A stretch of DNA of 64,000 bases, taken from assembly GCA_946122785.1 (NCBI GenBank), contig CAMGYJ010000003.1, forward strand, positions 3,844,001 through 3,908,000. The letters are read 5' to 3'. The notes beneath the pieces are model-generated. The model was given only the letters and a program-made list of their open reading frames with translations. It was not told the DNA's origin and ran no database searches. Positions 44,221-53,739 of the stretch are shown one piece after another (positions within the stretch are counted from its first letter, which is position 1; each line of letters opens with the position of its first letter). The DNA is from Linum tenue. Lineage: Eukaryota > Streptophyta > Magnoliopsida > Malpighiales > Linaceae. A program made the translations under genes and the position numbers.

Positions 44221-45103
44221 ATAAAAAACCCATCTTGATTGGGCTGAAGTGCGGCCCGACACAGAAGAGCAAGTGGGCTTTGCCTGACAATCTCGTCGGG
44301 CTATACCCAGAAGAGCAAGTGGGCAAAGCCGTTTTAGACAAAATATTAGACAATAGTGATTTATGTTCTATTTTCAAATTTTGTATATCTCAAAACTATT
44401 TCGATCCCATAAAAAACTATTTTGTGTATCCACTTCGATCATGCTATCTACGATAACATATATATTCGCCTTATCGACCATCTTGGTGTGCTCTATGGAG
44501 GGAACCTCGTCCTAGTATTTATAATAGCAAATCAATTGCTAAAATTTCACAGTTATGAAAGGTTTGGTTGTTGTTTTGTATTTTCAAAGGTCTGGTTAAG
44601 TATTTTGTTAAGGTTTGACTAATATTTTGTGTTAACTATTTTCTTTCGCCATATCAGGAAAAGAGTTTCCAACTCAATTTACGTTTACCAGTGAAATTGG
44701 TATTTTGTAACACTTTAAATAAATCTCACATTGGCAAAACAAAAGAGAGAACAATGGTTCATAAAGAATAATCGAATCTGAACCAACAAAAAGCTTTATT
44801 GGGTGAAATGAATGAGTTCCTTTTTAGTTATCGTGCTTAGAGTTTAGCAATGCATAAATGGATGACCTCTCTGGAAGTCACTATGATGCACCAAAAAAAC
44901 GCGAGGAGATAAACCTAAAGCAGACAATATTTTTGTCAAAAAAATGATTGGGATGTAGCATATCAGGCATACAATTAAAAAACTTTAGCGTGGAGCAGCA
45001 CAAAGATGAATGATCTCTTGAAATTCCGGTATTGAAAATCTCTAGAGCAAGTTTGTGATTTTGTTAGGTATTGACAAATACCTATTTATAAGGTATGCTA
45101 TTA
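44221..45103. other. Intergenic, nothing recognised
   Basis: AT-rich DNA with no supported gene or repeat; upstream flank of the putative gene. Confidence 0.4.
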
Positions 45104-45380
45104 GAGGAGTGGGGGAAAGGAAAACGAGCATCGTCCCTGAGAATTGAACCTGGGGACTAGAGGAGCGGAAGGAAAGGAAAACGAAAATCGTCCCTGAGAA
45201 TCGAAGCTAGGGACTAAAGGAGTGCGGGAAAGGGGAAAAAAGCATCGTTCCTGAGAATTGGACCTGGGGACTAGAGGAGTGCAGAAAAAGGAAAATGAGC
45301 ATCGTTCCTGAGAATCGAACCTGGGACTCCAGGCTGAAAATCTGTAACACAACCACTCAATTACAGCCTCAGAGGAAGTT
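45104..45380 (-). repeat. tRNA-derived SINE-like sequence with a 57-bp tandem array
   Basis: Seen: on the minus strand a tRNA-like head (TGTAATTGAGTGGTTGTG as A box, CCAGGTTCGATTCTCAGG as B box) at about 45310-45365, followed by four tandem units of 56-57 bp (starts 45104, 45160, 45217, 45274 on the plus strand), each of which repeats the B-box-like word GGTTCRATTCTCAGGRACGATG with variation. The 57-bp period is 19 codons, hence an open but meaningless frame. Confidence 0.6.
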
Positions 45381-46594
45381 CGTGACACAACTCCAACTCA
45401 TTAGTCCGGAAAACCTTTACAATGATTGCAAGAGATATCCTTATGTAATCGTTTTGAAATACGGATTGATGCACTGCTGATCCATTCCTTCTTATAGGCC
45501 TTATCATTTAGCAGCAAAAGAAACAGGGCATCTAAACAACCAACACGGCAACACCCAGATCAAAGAACAAAAGCGTATACTTTAATAACAGCTTAATCTA
45601 AGGGTTACTCGAACACTGGCTTATAACCTCCTCCATTACTACTTGAAGGCTAAAGCAAGCTTCTTGCGAGCGAACCAATCCCAGTACTAGTTTGCACCTT
45701 CCCGCCAGAGATGGCTAGTCAGCGATGCCCGTACGACTCCCTCGATTTAGACTTCTCATCTGTTCCTTTGAATGCATCAACAGCCCAAGCTAGTTCCACA
45801 TCTCAATCTGACAGGCTGGACAATGAAAGGCTTCCCCAGAAGTTCGGAGAAGATAGATTTAGAAATTGCACAATCAAAGAACCCTGGAGCCCGCTACGTG
45901 CAGTCTGAGAAGATAAAAGAACCATTAATCAAAATACAATCTAGGATCATAGGCCACAATTAGGATGCACTGGGATTGAACAAGAGGGCGACGTTGGAGT
46001 AGCTTTTGCCAGATCGCCAGATCCAAGACTATGCTTTGCTTCTATGTGACCAGAAACTCCTTCTCTTCAACCATTAAGCAATAATCCACGCACTACCAGA
46101 GAGACCCCTGCTGAAATGGCCCAAATATGTCTAACCACGCAAATCCTCTTACAATTCATACAAGCTAGGTAAATAATACAGGGTAGACACGAGCTAGTCT
46201 TCCATCACCATCTGCTTCTTAAGACGATGCCCTGAGGATGTGATGCTGACCTGTCATCCTCGGATGATCGAATAGTTAAATTCCCTCAACTGGCTGGCAT
46301 TCCACTTTTGGTCCAGCAATTAAACCAGCCACAACATGAATGGGAATAGGAAAGAAAACAAGATATTAAGAGAAAAAGAAAGAGCAGACATACAGGCAAA
46401 GGTCTCTGCGCCTTATTTTATTAATAATAAAGTTCAGATTACGAGCTAGAGTGTAGTAGCATTGCAAACTTCTCAAGTGATTAGAATGGAAACAGAGACA
46501 TGTATGTATGTATATATATGCTACTTAATATGTTAATAGAGATGCAAACAAACGCAGAAAAGAAAGTAACGATTCATAGAAGCATAAGGAGTTA
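45381..46594. other. Intergenic; 3' UTR of the F-box gene at its end
   Basis: A 65-codon plus frame at 45711-45908 has coding-like composition but no known domain; a second frame overlaps it (45772-45963). 46200-46594 is probably the 3' UTR of the minus-strand F-box gene. Confidence 0.35.
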
Positions 46595-47962
46595 TTACCA
46601 ATTATTAGGGAGCGGAGGCGTAGCTTTGCTGCTGCTCTGTTGAACCCAACACTTGTAACTTCCATCATAAATAACTCTCAACTTCTCATATCTGGGAATT
46701 GGAGTAGGCCAGCAAGAGACGCTAGGGTGGAACACAGCCCAATTCCCCAGAAATTCAGCGAAGTACCTTAGCTCTTCTGTCCTGCTATCGTAGGACAGCA
46801 CAACATCATCCCAAGGACCACCAAGATCCTCGTGTCTTAAGAAGACAATATGTGGCTTCTCTGGATGCAGACCAACTACACTACATTCCTTAAGTTCATA
46901 GTTGCACCTTCCTGATGTCCTCCCCAACAAGGTTTTGTACTGTATACTCCAAGACTTGCCATGTTCTTCCAGTCTCCAAATACTCAAAGGTGCAGGTGGA
47001 GCTTCAGCTTCAAGAACAATTAGGTGCAAAGCACCTTGTGAGACCGAAATATTCCACTTGCAGCGTGACACTACGAGTGAAGAAGCATTGATACAGGTGG
47101 GAGGTATATCGAGACCGAAAGGATTAAACCCAGCAATTATATATGGAATAGAACCACGATTTTCGGCATCCAAACACAACCAAAGCAACCCGCTGTTGCA
47201 CAATGAAGAAATTCCATTGCAAGCCAAAAGTATATAATGCTCATCAAGAACAAGAGCCTCCTTCGTCCACTCTCCAGACTCCGAACAAAACACGTCTACT
47301 CTAGTACTCTTCATCATTTGATAAATACACAACACCCGGAACCGATAAGCAGAGCAATAAACAAATGGTGGTCGACCTTCTCCTAGATCAAGTTCAACAT
47401 TTGAGCTACAGGTAAGGGGTTCACAGACTAACCTTGCAACAAAAGATCCAATCTTAGACGAGGACGCGATTTCAGGCGCCAAAGGAAGGGCGACCCACTG
47501 CTTCGTGAACGGATTGCAGACGAAGAGAGACCTGGAAAATTCGGAGTGGATTCTGGGCGTCTCCTGAAACCCGCACAAAACCAAGTCCTTGAAGGAATCG
47601 AAAATTCGGAAGTACCATCGATCAGCTAATTCATCGGGCACGGGGAGGAAGCTCAAGATGGCTTCCCCACTGTCTATGGCCATCAGAGGAGGTTCGTCGA
47701 CGCTCCAGATGCTCTCGTGGTGGGAAACGAAACGGCGAACGAATTGAGGATCGGAGATCAGAGACTTCCATCGCTTGCAGACTGCTTTGCATCGCCAGGC
47801 GGATCCAGGTTCCGGGACGCGAATCAGAACTTCTGCTAGGAGATCGTCCCCGAGATTGCTGATCGGAGGAGAAAGGTTCGCTTCTTCTGAACCATCGACC
47901 GGCCTTCGTTTTCTGGTCGCGCAAGGAAAAATACTTAACCTTAACTCTAGATCCAAAGCCAT
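46595..47962 (-). CDS. F-box protein with beta-propeller-like C-terminal region
   Basis: Seen: a single-exon frame of 455 codons. Residues 35-78 form the F-box (ISNLGDDLLAEVLIRVPEP, then VCKRWKSLISDPQFVRRF). The remainder contains F-box-associated landmarks such as LFVCNPFTKQWVALPLAP and repeated hydrophobic blades (YRFRVLCIYQM, DVVLSYDSRTEELRYF). Known: F-box proteins of this build are substrate receptors of SCF ubiquitin ligases. The start at 47962 gives a short basic N-terminus before the F-box and is the first in-frame ATG. Inferred: nuclear or cytosolic SCF adaptor of unknown target. Its start lies 239 bp from the divergent PPR gene, so both are probably driven by one bidirectional promoter. 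Confidence 0.88.
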   Translation of the reverse strand: MALDLELRLSIFPCATRKRRPVDGSEEANLSPPISNLGDDLLAEVLIRVPEPGSAWRCKAVCKRWKSLISDPQFVRRFVSHHESIWSVDEPPLMAIDSGEAILSFLPVPDELADRWYFRIFDSFKDLVLCGFQETPRIHSEFSRSLFVCNPFTKQWVALPLAPEIASSSKIGSFVARLVCEPLTCSSNVELDLGEGRPPFVYCSAYRFRVLCIYQMMKSTRVDVFCSESGEWTKEALVLDEHYILLACNGISSLCNSGLLWLCLDAENRGSIPYIIAGFNPFGLDIPPTCINASSLVVSRCKWNISVSQGALHLIVLEAEAPPAPLSIWRLEEHGKSWSIQYKTLLGRTSGRCNYELKECSVVGLHPEKPHIVFLRHEDLGGPWDDVVLSYDSRTEELRYFAEFLGNWAVFHPSVSCWPTPIPRYEKLRVIYDGSYKCWVQQSSSKATPPLPNNW

Positions 47963-48201
47963 GGCTACCGGAGAAGGAGACCGAAATCTGGTTTGTTAAA
48001 ACTTAAAACTAAAAAAGAATTTTCTGTGCATTGCTAATGCTATTGGGCTTGAGACTAGACCGGCCCAAAACCCCCCATTGGCCCAATAGAACATTTATTC
48101 TGCTAATTCTTTTTCTTTTAGGTTTGCTGATTCCAATCCCTAAAACCAAAATTCCCCCTTTCATTTCCTGTGTAGTTCTCCATGAGGCCTTCAGGCTTGA
48201 A
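47963..48201. promoter_or_regulatory. Bidirectional promoter, F-box gene / PPR gene
   Basis: 239 bp between two divergent start codons. It holds three TGGGCY/RGCCCA-type (site II) words: ATTGGGCTT at about 48050, CGGCCCAAA at about 48062 and TGGCCCAATA at about 48079. Known: site II elements, bound by TCP factors, are frequent in promoters of plant organelle-related genes. No TATA box is clear. Confidence 0.6.
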
Positions 48202-50550
48202 ATGATTGCCCGCCAACCCACTCTCAAAGCAATCCAACTAATAGCCGAGCAACGGTCAACCGCCGTGGTAAACCCTCAACCACTGAACAATGCACACCAA
48301 CTGTTCGACAAAAGTCCCCACCGAGCCTGGGCCGACGTCAACCGCTCCATGGTCGAATCCCTTCAAAGAAAGGCCTCATCTGAAGCGCTTCAGATCTTCA
48401 GGAGTCACTTTCAGCTGGGACGTAGGGGCACTATCAATGAGGTCACCATCACTCTCTCGCTTAAAGCCTGCAACGGGGACCCGTTCTGGGGCTCTCAAAT
48501 CCATGGCATCTCTGTTACTTCCGGGTTGTGGCCGTGCATCACCGTGGCGAATTCCTTGATGAACTTGTACTGTAAAGCTGGAGACTTTTCCAAATCCCTT
48601 TGTATATTTGAGAGGTTGGCTGATCCTGATACTGTTTCGTGGAACACGGTGCTGTCTGGTTTCAGGAGGAGTGAGGACGCTCTGTGTTTCGCTTGTAGGA
48701 TGAATTCCAATGGGGTTGTCTTTGACCCTGTGACTTATACCACTGCTCTTTCCTTCTGTTCAAGAAACGAGGAATTTCATTTCGGATTGCAGTTACATTC
48801 ATCTATAGTGAAGTCGGGACTAGATTGCGAAACTTTTGTTGGAAATGCTCTCATATCTATGTATTGTAGATGGGAACGTCTGTCGGAGGCCAGGAGAATG
48901 TTCGATGAGATGCCGAGTAAAGATCTGGTTTCGTGGAATGCAATCATCTCGGGGTATAGTCAGGGAGGCATTCAAGGGTTGGAAGCAATATCTATGTTCA
49001 TTGAAACTATTAGGAGAGGCATCGACCCTGATCATGTCTTACTTACTGGAACAGTTTCGGCTTGTGGTCATGAGAAGAACTTGGAACTCGGGAGACAGAT
49101 TCATGGGTTTAGCTTGAAAAGAGGATATGGGAAACATGTCTCTGTCGGCAATGTCCTGATCTCAACATATTCCAAGTGTGATCGAGTGGAAGAAGCTGTG
49201 TTGGTGTTCCGAAATATGAACGAGCGCAATGTTGTGTCATGGACTACAATGATATCAATAAATGAAGAAGCCGCTGTGTCACTCTTTGATGAGATGAGAT
49301 TAGATAACGTCCCGCCTAATCATGTGACGTTTGTTGGTCTTCTCCATGCTGTAACAGTTCATGATTTGGTTGAACAAGGCAAGAAGATTCACGGGGCTTG
49401 TCTGAAATTAGGCTTCTCACTGGAACCAAACGTGTGTAACAGCCTCATCACAATGTATGCCAAGTTCAAGTCCACGGATGAGTCGAAGAGAGCTTTCGAT
49501 GAGCTTGATCACAGGGAGATCATTACATGGAACGCCTTAATCTCGGGGTATGCACAGAATGGCTTGAGTCAAGCTGCAATCCAGACATTCTTATCAGCAG
49601 TCACAGAAGTGAAGCCAAACCAGTACACTTTCGGCAGTGTCTTGAGCGCAATAGGCGCAGCTGAAGATGTCTCTCTAAGACACGGCAAAAGATGCCACTC
49701 TCAGATAATAAAACTCGGGCTCAACACCGACCCAGTCGTCTCTTCAGCTCTCCTCGACATGTACGCAAAGCGAGGAAGCATGTTTGAATCCGAACGAGTC
49801 TTCTCCGAGGCGCCTCAGAGGACACAAGTCTCATGGACGTCAATGATCTCAGCCTATTCAAGGCACGGCGACTACCAATCAGTCATGACCTGGTTCAACC
49901 AAATGCTGGCCGAACAGGTAGAACCCGACTCGATCACATTCCTCTCCGTCCTGACAACTTGTGGGAGAAAGGGAATGATCGATACAGGTCGGAAACTGTT
50001 TGACTCGATGGTCCAAGACTACAGAATCGAACCCTCGCCTGAGCATTATTCCTGCATGGTGGACATGTTGGGGCGAGCAGGGAGGCTCGAGGAAGCGGAG
50101 GAGATGGTGAACCGGATCCCAGGTGGACCGGGTTTATCAGTGCTCCAAAGCTTGCTCGGTTCTTGCAGGACATATGGGAATGTGGAGTTGGGGGAGAAGG
50201 CAGCGGAGGGATTATTGGAGATGGAGCAGAAGGACTCAGGGACTTATGTCCTGATGGCTAACTTGTATGCCGAGAAGGGGCAGTGGGAGAAGGCGTCGAG
50301 GTTCAAGAGAGCAATGAGGGAAGAGGGCGTCCTGAAGAAGATCGGGTTCAGTTGGGTTGACGTCGATCATGCTGCCGATGGTTCGTTGGCTTTGCACGGA
50401 TTCTCGTCAGGGGATATGACGCATCCAATGGCGGAGGAGATTCATGGGTTGGCGGAGTTTGTGGGGTTGGAGATGAAGTTCTTGAGGGAGAGGGAGGTGG
50501 AGTGGTATGAGAGTGGTGTGATGTTGGAGTCTGTGGGTTGTATTTGGTGA
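48202..50550 (+). CDS. PLS-class PPR protein with E/E+ end, mitochondrial RNA-editing factor (GRS1-like)
   Basis: Seen: a single-exon frame of 782 codons from the ATG at 48202 (MIARQPTLKAIQLIAEQRST, a likely targeting peptide); upstream in-frame ATGs read through promoter-like DNA. More than a dozen PPR motifs of alternating P, L and S type follow (for example DLVSWNAIISGYSQGG, QVSWTSMISAYSRHGD), then an E domain (about residues 640-730) and an E+-like tail with GFSSGDMTHPMAEEI. There is no DYW deaminase. Known: PLS-E proteins are C-to-U editing specificity factors working with a separate DYW protein. Inferred: mitochondrial editing. Similarity and the nearby Brittle1 gene suggest an orthologue of Arabidopsis GRS1 (At4g32430); I recall this from memory and cannot confirm it. 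Confidence 0.85.
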   Translation: MIARQPTLKAIQLIAEQRSTAVVNPQPLNNAHQLFDKSPHRAWADVNRSMVESLQRKASSEALQIFRSHFQLGRRGTINEVTITLSLKACNGDPFWGSQIHGISVTSGLWPCITVANSLMNLYCKAGDFSKSLCIFERLADPDTVSWNTVLSGFRRSEDALCFACRMNSNGVVFDPVTYTTALSFCSRNEEFHFGLQLHSSIVKSGLDCETFVGNALISMYCRWERLSEARRMFDEMPSKDLVSWNAIISGYSQGGIQGLEAISMFIETIRRGIDPDHVLLTGTVSACGHEKNLELGRQIHGFSLKRGYGKHVSVGNVLISTYSKCDRVEEAVLVFRNMNERNVVSWTTMISINEEAAVSLFDEMRLDNVPPNHVTFVGLLHAVTVHDLVEQGKKIHGACLKLGFSLEPNVCNSLITMYAKFKSTDESKRAFDELDHREIITWNALISGYAQNGLSQAAIQTFLSAVTEVKPNQYTFGSVLSAIGAAEDVSLRHGKRCHSQIIKLGLNTDPVVSSALLDMYAKRGSMFESERVFSEAPQRTQVSWTSMISAYSRHGDYQSVMTWFNQMLAEQVEPDSITFLSVLTTCGRKGMIDTGRKLFDSMVQDYRIEPSPEHYSCMVDMLGRAGRLEEAEEMVNRIPGGPGLSVLQSLLGSCRTYGNVELGEKAAEGLLEMEQKDSGTYVLMANLYAEKGQWEKASRFKRAMREEGVLKKIGFSWVDVDHAADGSLALHGFSSGDMTHPMAEEIHGLAEFVGLEMKFLREREVEWYESGVMLESVGCIW

Positions 50551-50754
50551 CATGTTTTTTGGTAGTTCCATTGCTGTGGAATTTTTTTGTAGATCGTTGT
50601 TTATATACTAAATAGTCGTAGTTTCTATCAATTTGATTGGAATCTGCAGCAGCTTAAAAGGGCTTCATAGAATCAATGCTGATATGCTTGAGGTTTCAAG
50701 GAAAAACGCAGAAATTGGAAACGAGTATTTCATTATGAAATGGGAAAAAAATAA
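50551..50754. other. 3' flank of the PPR gene
   Basis: Short AT-rich stretch. The run of seven A at 50744-50750 is, on the minus strand, the T-run that ends Pol III transcription of the tRNA gene. Confidence 0.6.
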
Positions 50755-50836
50755 CGTGGTCGGCAGGATTCGAACCTGCGCGGGCAAAGCCCACATGATT
50801 TCTAGTCATGCCCGATAACCACTCCGGCACGACCAC
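50755..50836 (-). tRNA. tRNA-Ser (anticodon AGA)
   Basis: Minus strand starts GTGGTCGTGCCGGAGTGGTT and ends CGACCAC plus discriminator G; the two ends pair over 7 bp. The anticodon loop CTAGAAA sits between CATGA and TCATG, giving AGA (50803-50801), which reads UCU. The long variable arm (TGGGCTTTGCCCGC) is typical of a class II serine tRNA, and the T arm is GCAGGTTCGAATCCTGC. 82 nt, no intron, with a T-run directly downstream. Confidence 0.97.
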
Positions 50837-50987
50837 TTGTTTTGTTTATAATGTTACAGGTAATTATTCATATTGTAATATTTCCCAAGGTACATTGCTT
50901 TCTCTCCTAGTACATCTACATTGATGCACCAATCAAGATGAGAAGAGAGTAAATAGATAGTGCACCACATGCAAATGTAATTTATCA

Positions 50988-51375
50988 AACTTGGCTATAT
51001 AGATAGTGCAATCGTGTAAGTATATAAAATCTTTTGCCCATTACAATTATGAAATGCATTAAAATAATACCCTAACCAAAACCCAAACAAATTTGGAAGC
51101 TAGTTTATAAGGGTAAATGCCACATTTGGTCACTGAAATTACTAATGTGACCTGTTACAGTAATTCAAGTGACCAAAATTGATATTAAAATTTTTTAGTA
51201 GCTTAATATGACACAATTTAGTAATTTCAGTGACCAAATGTGGCATTTACCCTTATAAACTAGCTTCCAAATTTGTTTGGGTTTTGGTTAGGGTATTATT
51301 TTAATGCATTTCATAATTGTAATGGGCAAAAGATTTTATATACTTACACGATTGCACTATCTATATAGCCAAGTT
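50988..51375. repeat. 388-bp near-perfect inverted repeat built on a MITE
   Basis: Seen: the outer arms (50988-51114 and 51253-51375, starting AACTTGGCTATATAGATAG) are complementary without any mismatch I can find. The centre (51115-51252) is a MITE with TIR GGGTAAATGCCACATTTGG, the same family as 32917-33042. Such a transcript would fold into one long hairpin. Confidence 0.9.
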
Positions 51376-51695
51376 ATGGAGTTGGACAGAAACTAATGGG
51401 AGAGTGACTAAATGTGACCTGTTACAGTAATTCGAGTGACTAAATGTGACAGGTTTTAGTAATTCGAGTGACTGGAGTTGGACGGAGGCTAACAGGAGAG
51501 TGATTAAATGTGACCTGTTTCAATAATTCGAGTGACTAGAGTTGGACGGAGACTAACAGGAGAGTGACTAAATGTTACCTGTTTCAGTAATTCGAGTGAC
51601 CAAAATTGATATTAAAATTTTCTAGTGACTAAACATGTCACACGATTTAGTAATGTACACGATTTAGTAATGTTGAATGTTGCATTTACCGCTAG
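51376..51695. repeat. MITE-derived tandem repeats, about 67-bp unit
   Basis: Three units starting GGAGTTGGACRGARRCTAAC (51379, 51473, about 51540), each ending TAATTCGAGTGAC, followed by MITE body and a GTTGCATTTACC end (51690) resembling the family TIR. It looks like internal expansion of the MITE next to the palindrome. Confidence 0.75.
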
Positions 51696-52283
51696 TTTAT
51701 ACTTGATACAACATGCATTTTCATCTCCAAAACATATACGAATTGATACACTCCAACTTTGTCCCACATTGAACATAATACAACATCTAATACATACCCT
51801 TACATCCATCACATACCCAGTATTTTTTAGGGACCGACTGTCCGAGGTTAGAAACCTTCATAGTTCCATTGGGATCCCCTCTATAATCCACAACACACGA
51901 ACCTACTAAACAATCAGGAAAAAAGAACTACAAACTTTCAAAAGCAGAGCAAATTCAGAGGAGATTAAAGCTGCGGATTCAGATTGCAAGGATCATAACC
52001 AAAACTCAAAATTTCATCATCATAATATTAAAGTAGCGCAGACAACAGCTCACTCTTTAGCATACAAAGCAGTTCCACTTAAGTTCTGGGGAATACATAT
52101 CAATGTACTTTGCTCACTTTTAAATAACACAAAGAGGATAAGAAAAGTCAAACAACAAAACATGCTTTTGTGATCCCCCCCTAGTGCCACAACTTCATCC
52201 AGTCAAAGCCTCACTCCACGGAGAGACCAAATAAATGATCCAAGAGGCCCATCACACCGATATCTATGAGAAGTTGCTTTCCC
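51696..52283. other. Intergenic and 3' UTR of SNU13
   Basis: From about 51960 to 52283 probably the SNU13 3' UTR (minus strand). No other gene or repeat recognised. Confidence 0.45.
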
Positions 52284-53619
52284 TTAGATCAACAGCTTCT
52301 CAATGGCATCCTGCATTTCACAAAGAAAGGAATATCAAATTAGAACACTGTATTCATGTCCCATGCATCTTCAATGAGTAAAGTAAACACTTGTGGTGGA
52401 GACACCAAATACCTTGAGCTGCTGTATCTGGGATTTCAGTTGGCTTCCTTCGTTGGTTGTCACGGAACAAGCAATGACTGGTCTCGTGACACCGCAGGCT
52501 CTCCCAAGTGCTTGCTTTGAAGGAACAAACACATACGGGACATTCTGAACAAACACAAACATACAGTGGATGTAATAAGTTTCATGCTTGCATTTGAACA
52601 CTTTTGACTTGGTCACATGGAAAGCTAATAAAATGTGGATGTATATGAAAGCTGGTGTTATAAAAGAACTGCACAACCAGAGATATAGTTCAGCTCCTCC
52701 AGATTTCTGACCGTTTGCAACCTCAAGTAGAATTACAATTTACAAAGATGCACTGGCAAATCTTACAAATGGGGATTTTTGCATACTCTTTTGTTTGATA
52801 GAATGCCATAACCCGATGGGATATTGTACCATCTATAAGTAAAAGAATCCGCACTAAAGGGGCAGTAGCAGAACAAGAAAAAATAGGAATAGGGTCCCAG
52901 ATTAAAAGCCACTTTAGTCATTAAAACCAACCACACTTCCATCTTCTCCAAATAACTATTCCAAATCCCGAACCGAAGAGCCTGCTCATATCAATTCCAA
53001 AACCTTACATAGGCATACTATGCAAGCTTAATAAACTACCAGCTAAAAGACCAAGCAGAACATCACACAAGTTGGTTGAACCACATTAGACAAAATCCAA
53101 GCTGAAGCACCTAATCAAACAACTCATTCACACGCTGAAAGAAAGCATCAAACAGAGAGAGTAGCTACCTTATCCTCAGCAAGCAACGGAAGGTGCAGAA
53201 GAATCTCAAGGGGCTCGGTATCCGCAGCCATGACAACAAACTCAGAGATACCCCTATTCAGTGTCTTGGTAGCTGAACCAAAACGAAAACCCAGCTCTTA
53301 GCTAAACCCTAAACCACAAATCAAGCTTGAAAAAGTTCCCACTTAATGACAAGTAGTAGCAACCAATACCTTCATTTGCTCCCTTCTTGAGCTGCTTGTA
53401 ATTAGCAGCTTGCTGAACCAGGTCGAGAATAGTGATGGAAAGCTGAGCATCAGCCAGCGGGTAGGCTTTCGGATTCACTGCTTCCCCAGTCTGCGAATAA
53501 GCATTCAACAACCACAACAACCGACAAACACGAATCAGCAACCGTCGAAACCCTAAAGCCGAAAAAGAACTATGACAAGCAATCGTGTGAAGGAGAAGAA
53601 GGGAGGAAGGACGTACCAT
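52284..53619 (-). CDS. SNU13: SNU13/NHP2-like 15.5K RNA-binding protein
   Basis: Seen: five exons, 53619-53617 (ATG only), 53490-53370, 53272-53169, 52544-52413 and 52310-52284, with GT-AG borders and phases closing to 387 nt (128 aa). Protein starts [20 protein letters not shown] and includes the L7Ae signature region ([34 protein letters not shown]), ending DAIEKLLI. Known: SNU13 (15.5K/NHP2L1) binds the kink-turn of U4 snRNA and of box C/D snoRNAs, nucleating the U4/U6.U5 tri-snRNP and snoRNP assembly in the nucleus and nucleolus. Length and sequence match the highly conserved family exactly. The start exon carrying nothing but ATG is notable, because the NPF6.2-like gene in this window has the same arrangement. 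Upstream DNA has telo-box-like CTAGGGTTT. Confidence 0.96.
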
Positions 53620-53719
53620 TTCCTTATGAATCGCAGGGAGCTCGACGAATGGAACTAGCCAACTAGGGTTTTTCAGGCTGGTATTCGGGAGGGTTTAGGA
53701 TTTGTGTTTCGCAGAAAGC

Positions 53720-53735
53720 TATCAAATATATAGGC
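53720..53735 (-). promoter_or_regulatory. TATA box of SNU13
   Basis: Minus strand reads GCCTATATATTTGATAG about 110 bp upstream of the start codon. CTAGGGTTT and GAGGGTTTAGGA words (telo-box-like) lie between it and the ATG. Confidence 0.55.
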
Positions 53736-53739
53736 GACT

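Noticed and set aside
45101..45388. 95-codon minus frame with repeated SQERCSFSF words
   Set aside because: The period is 57 bp, a multiple of 3, so the frame stays open by chance in a tRNA-derived array.
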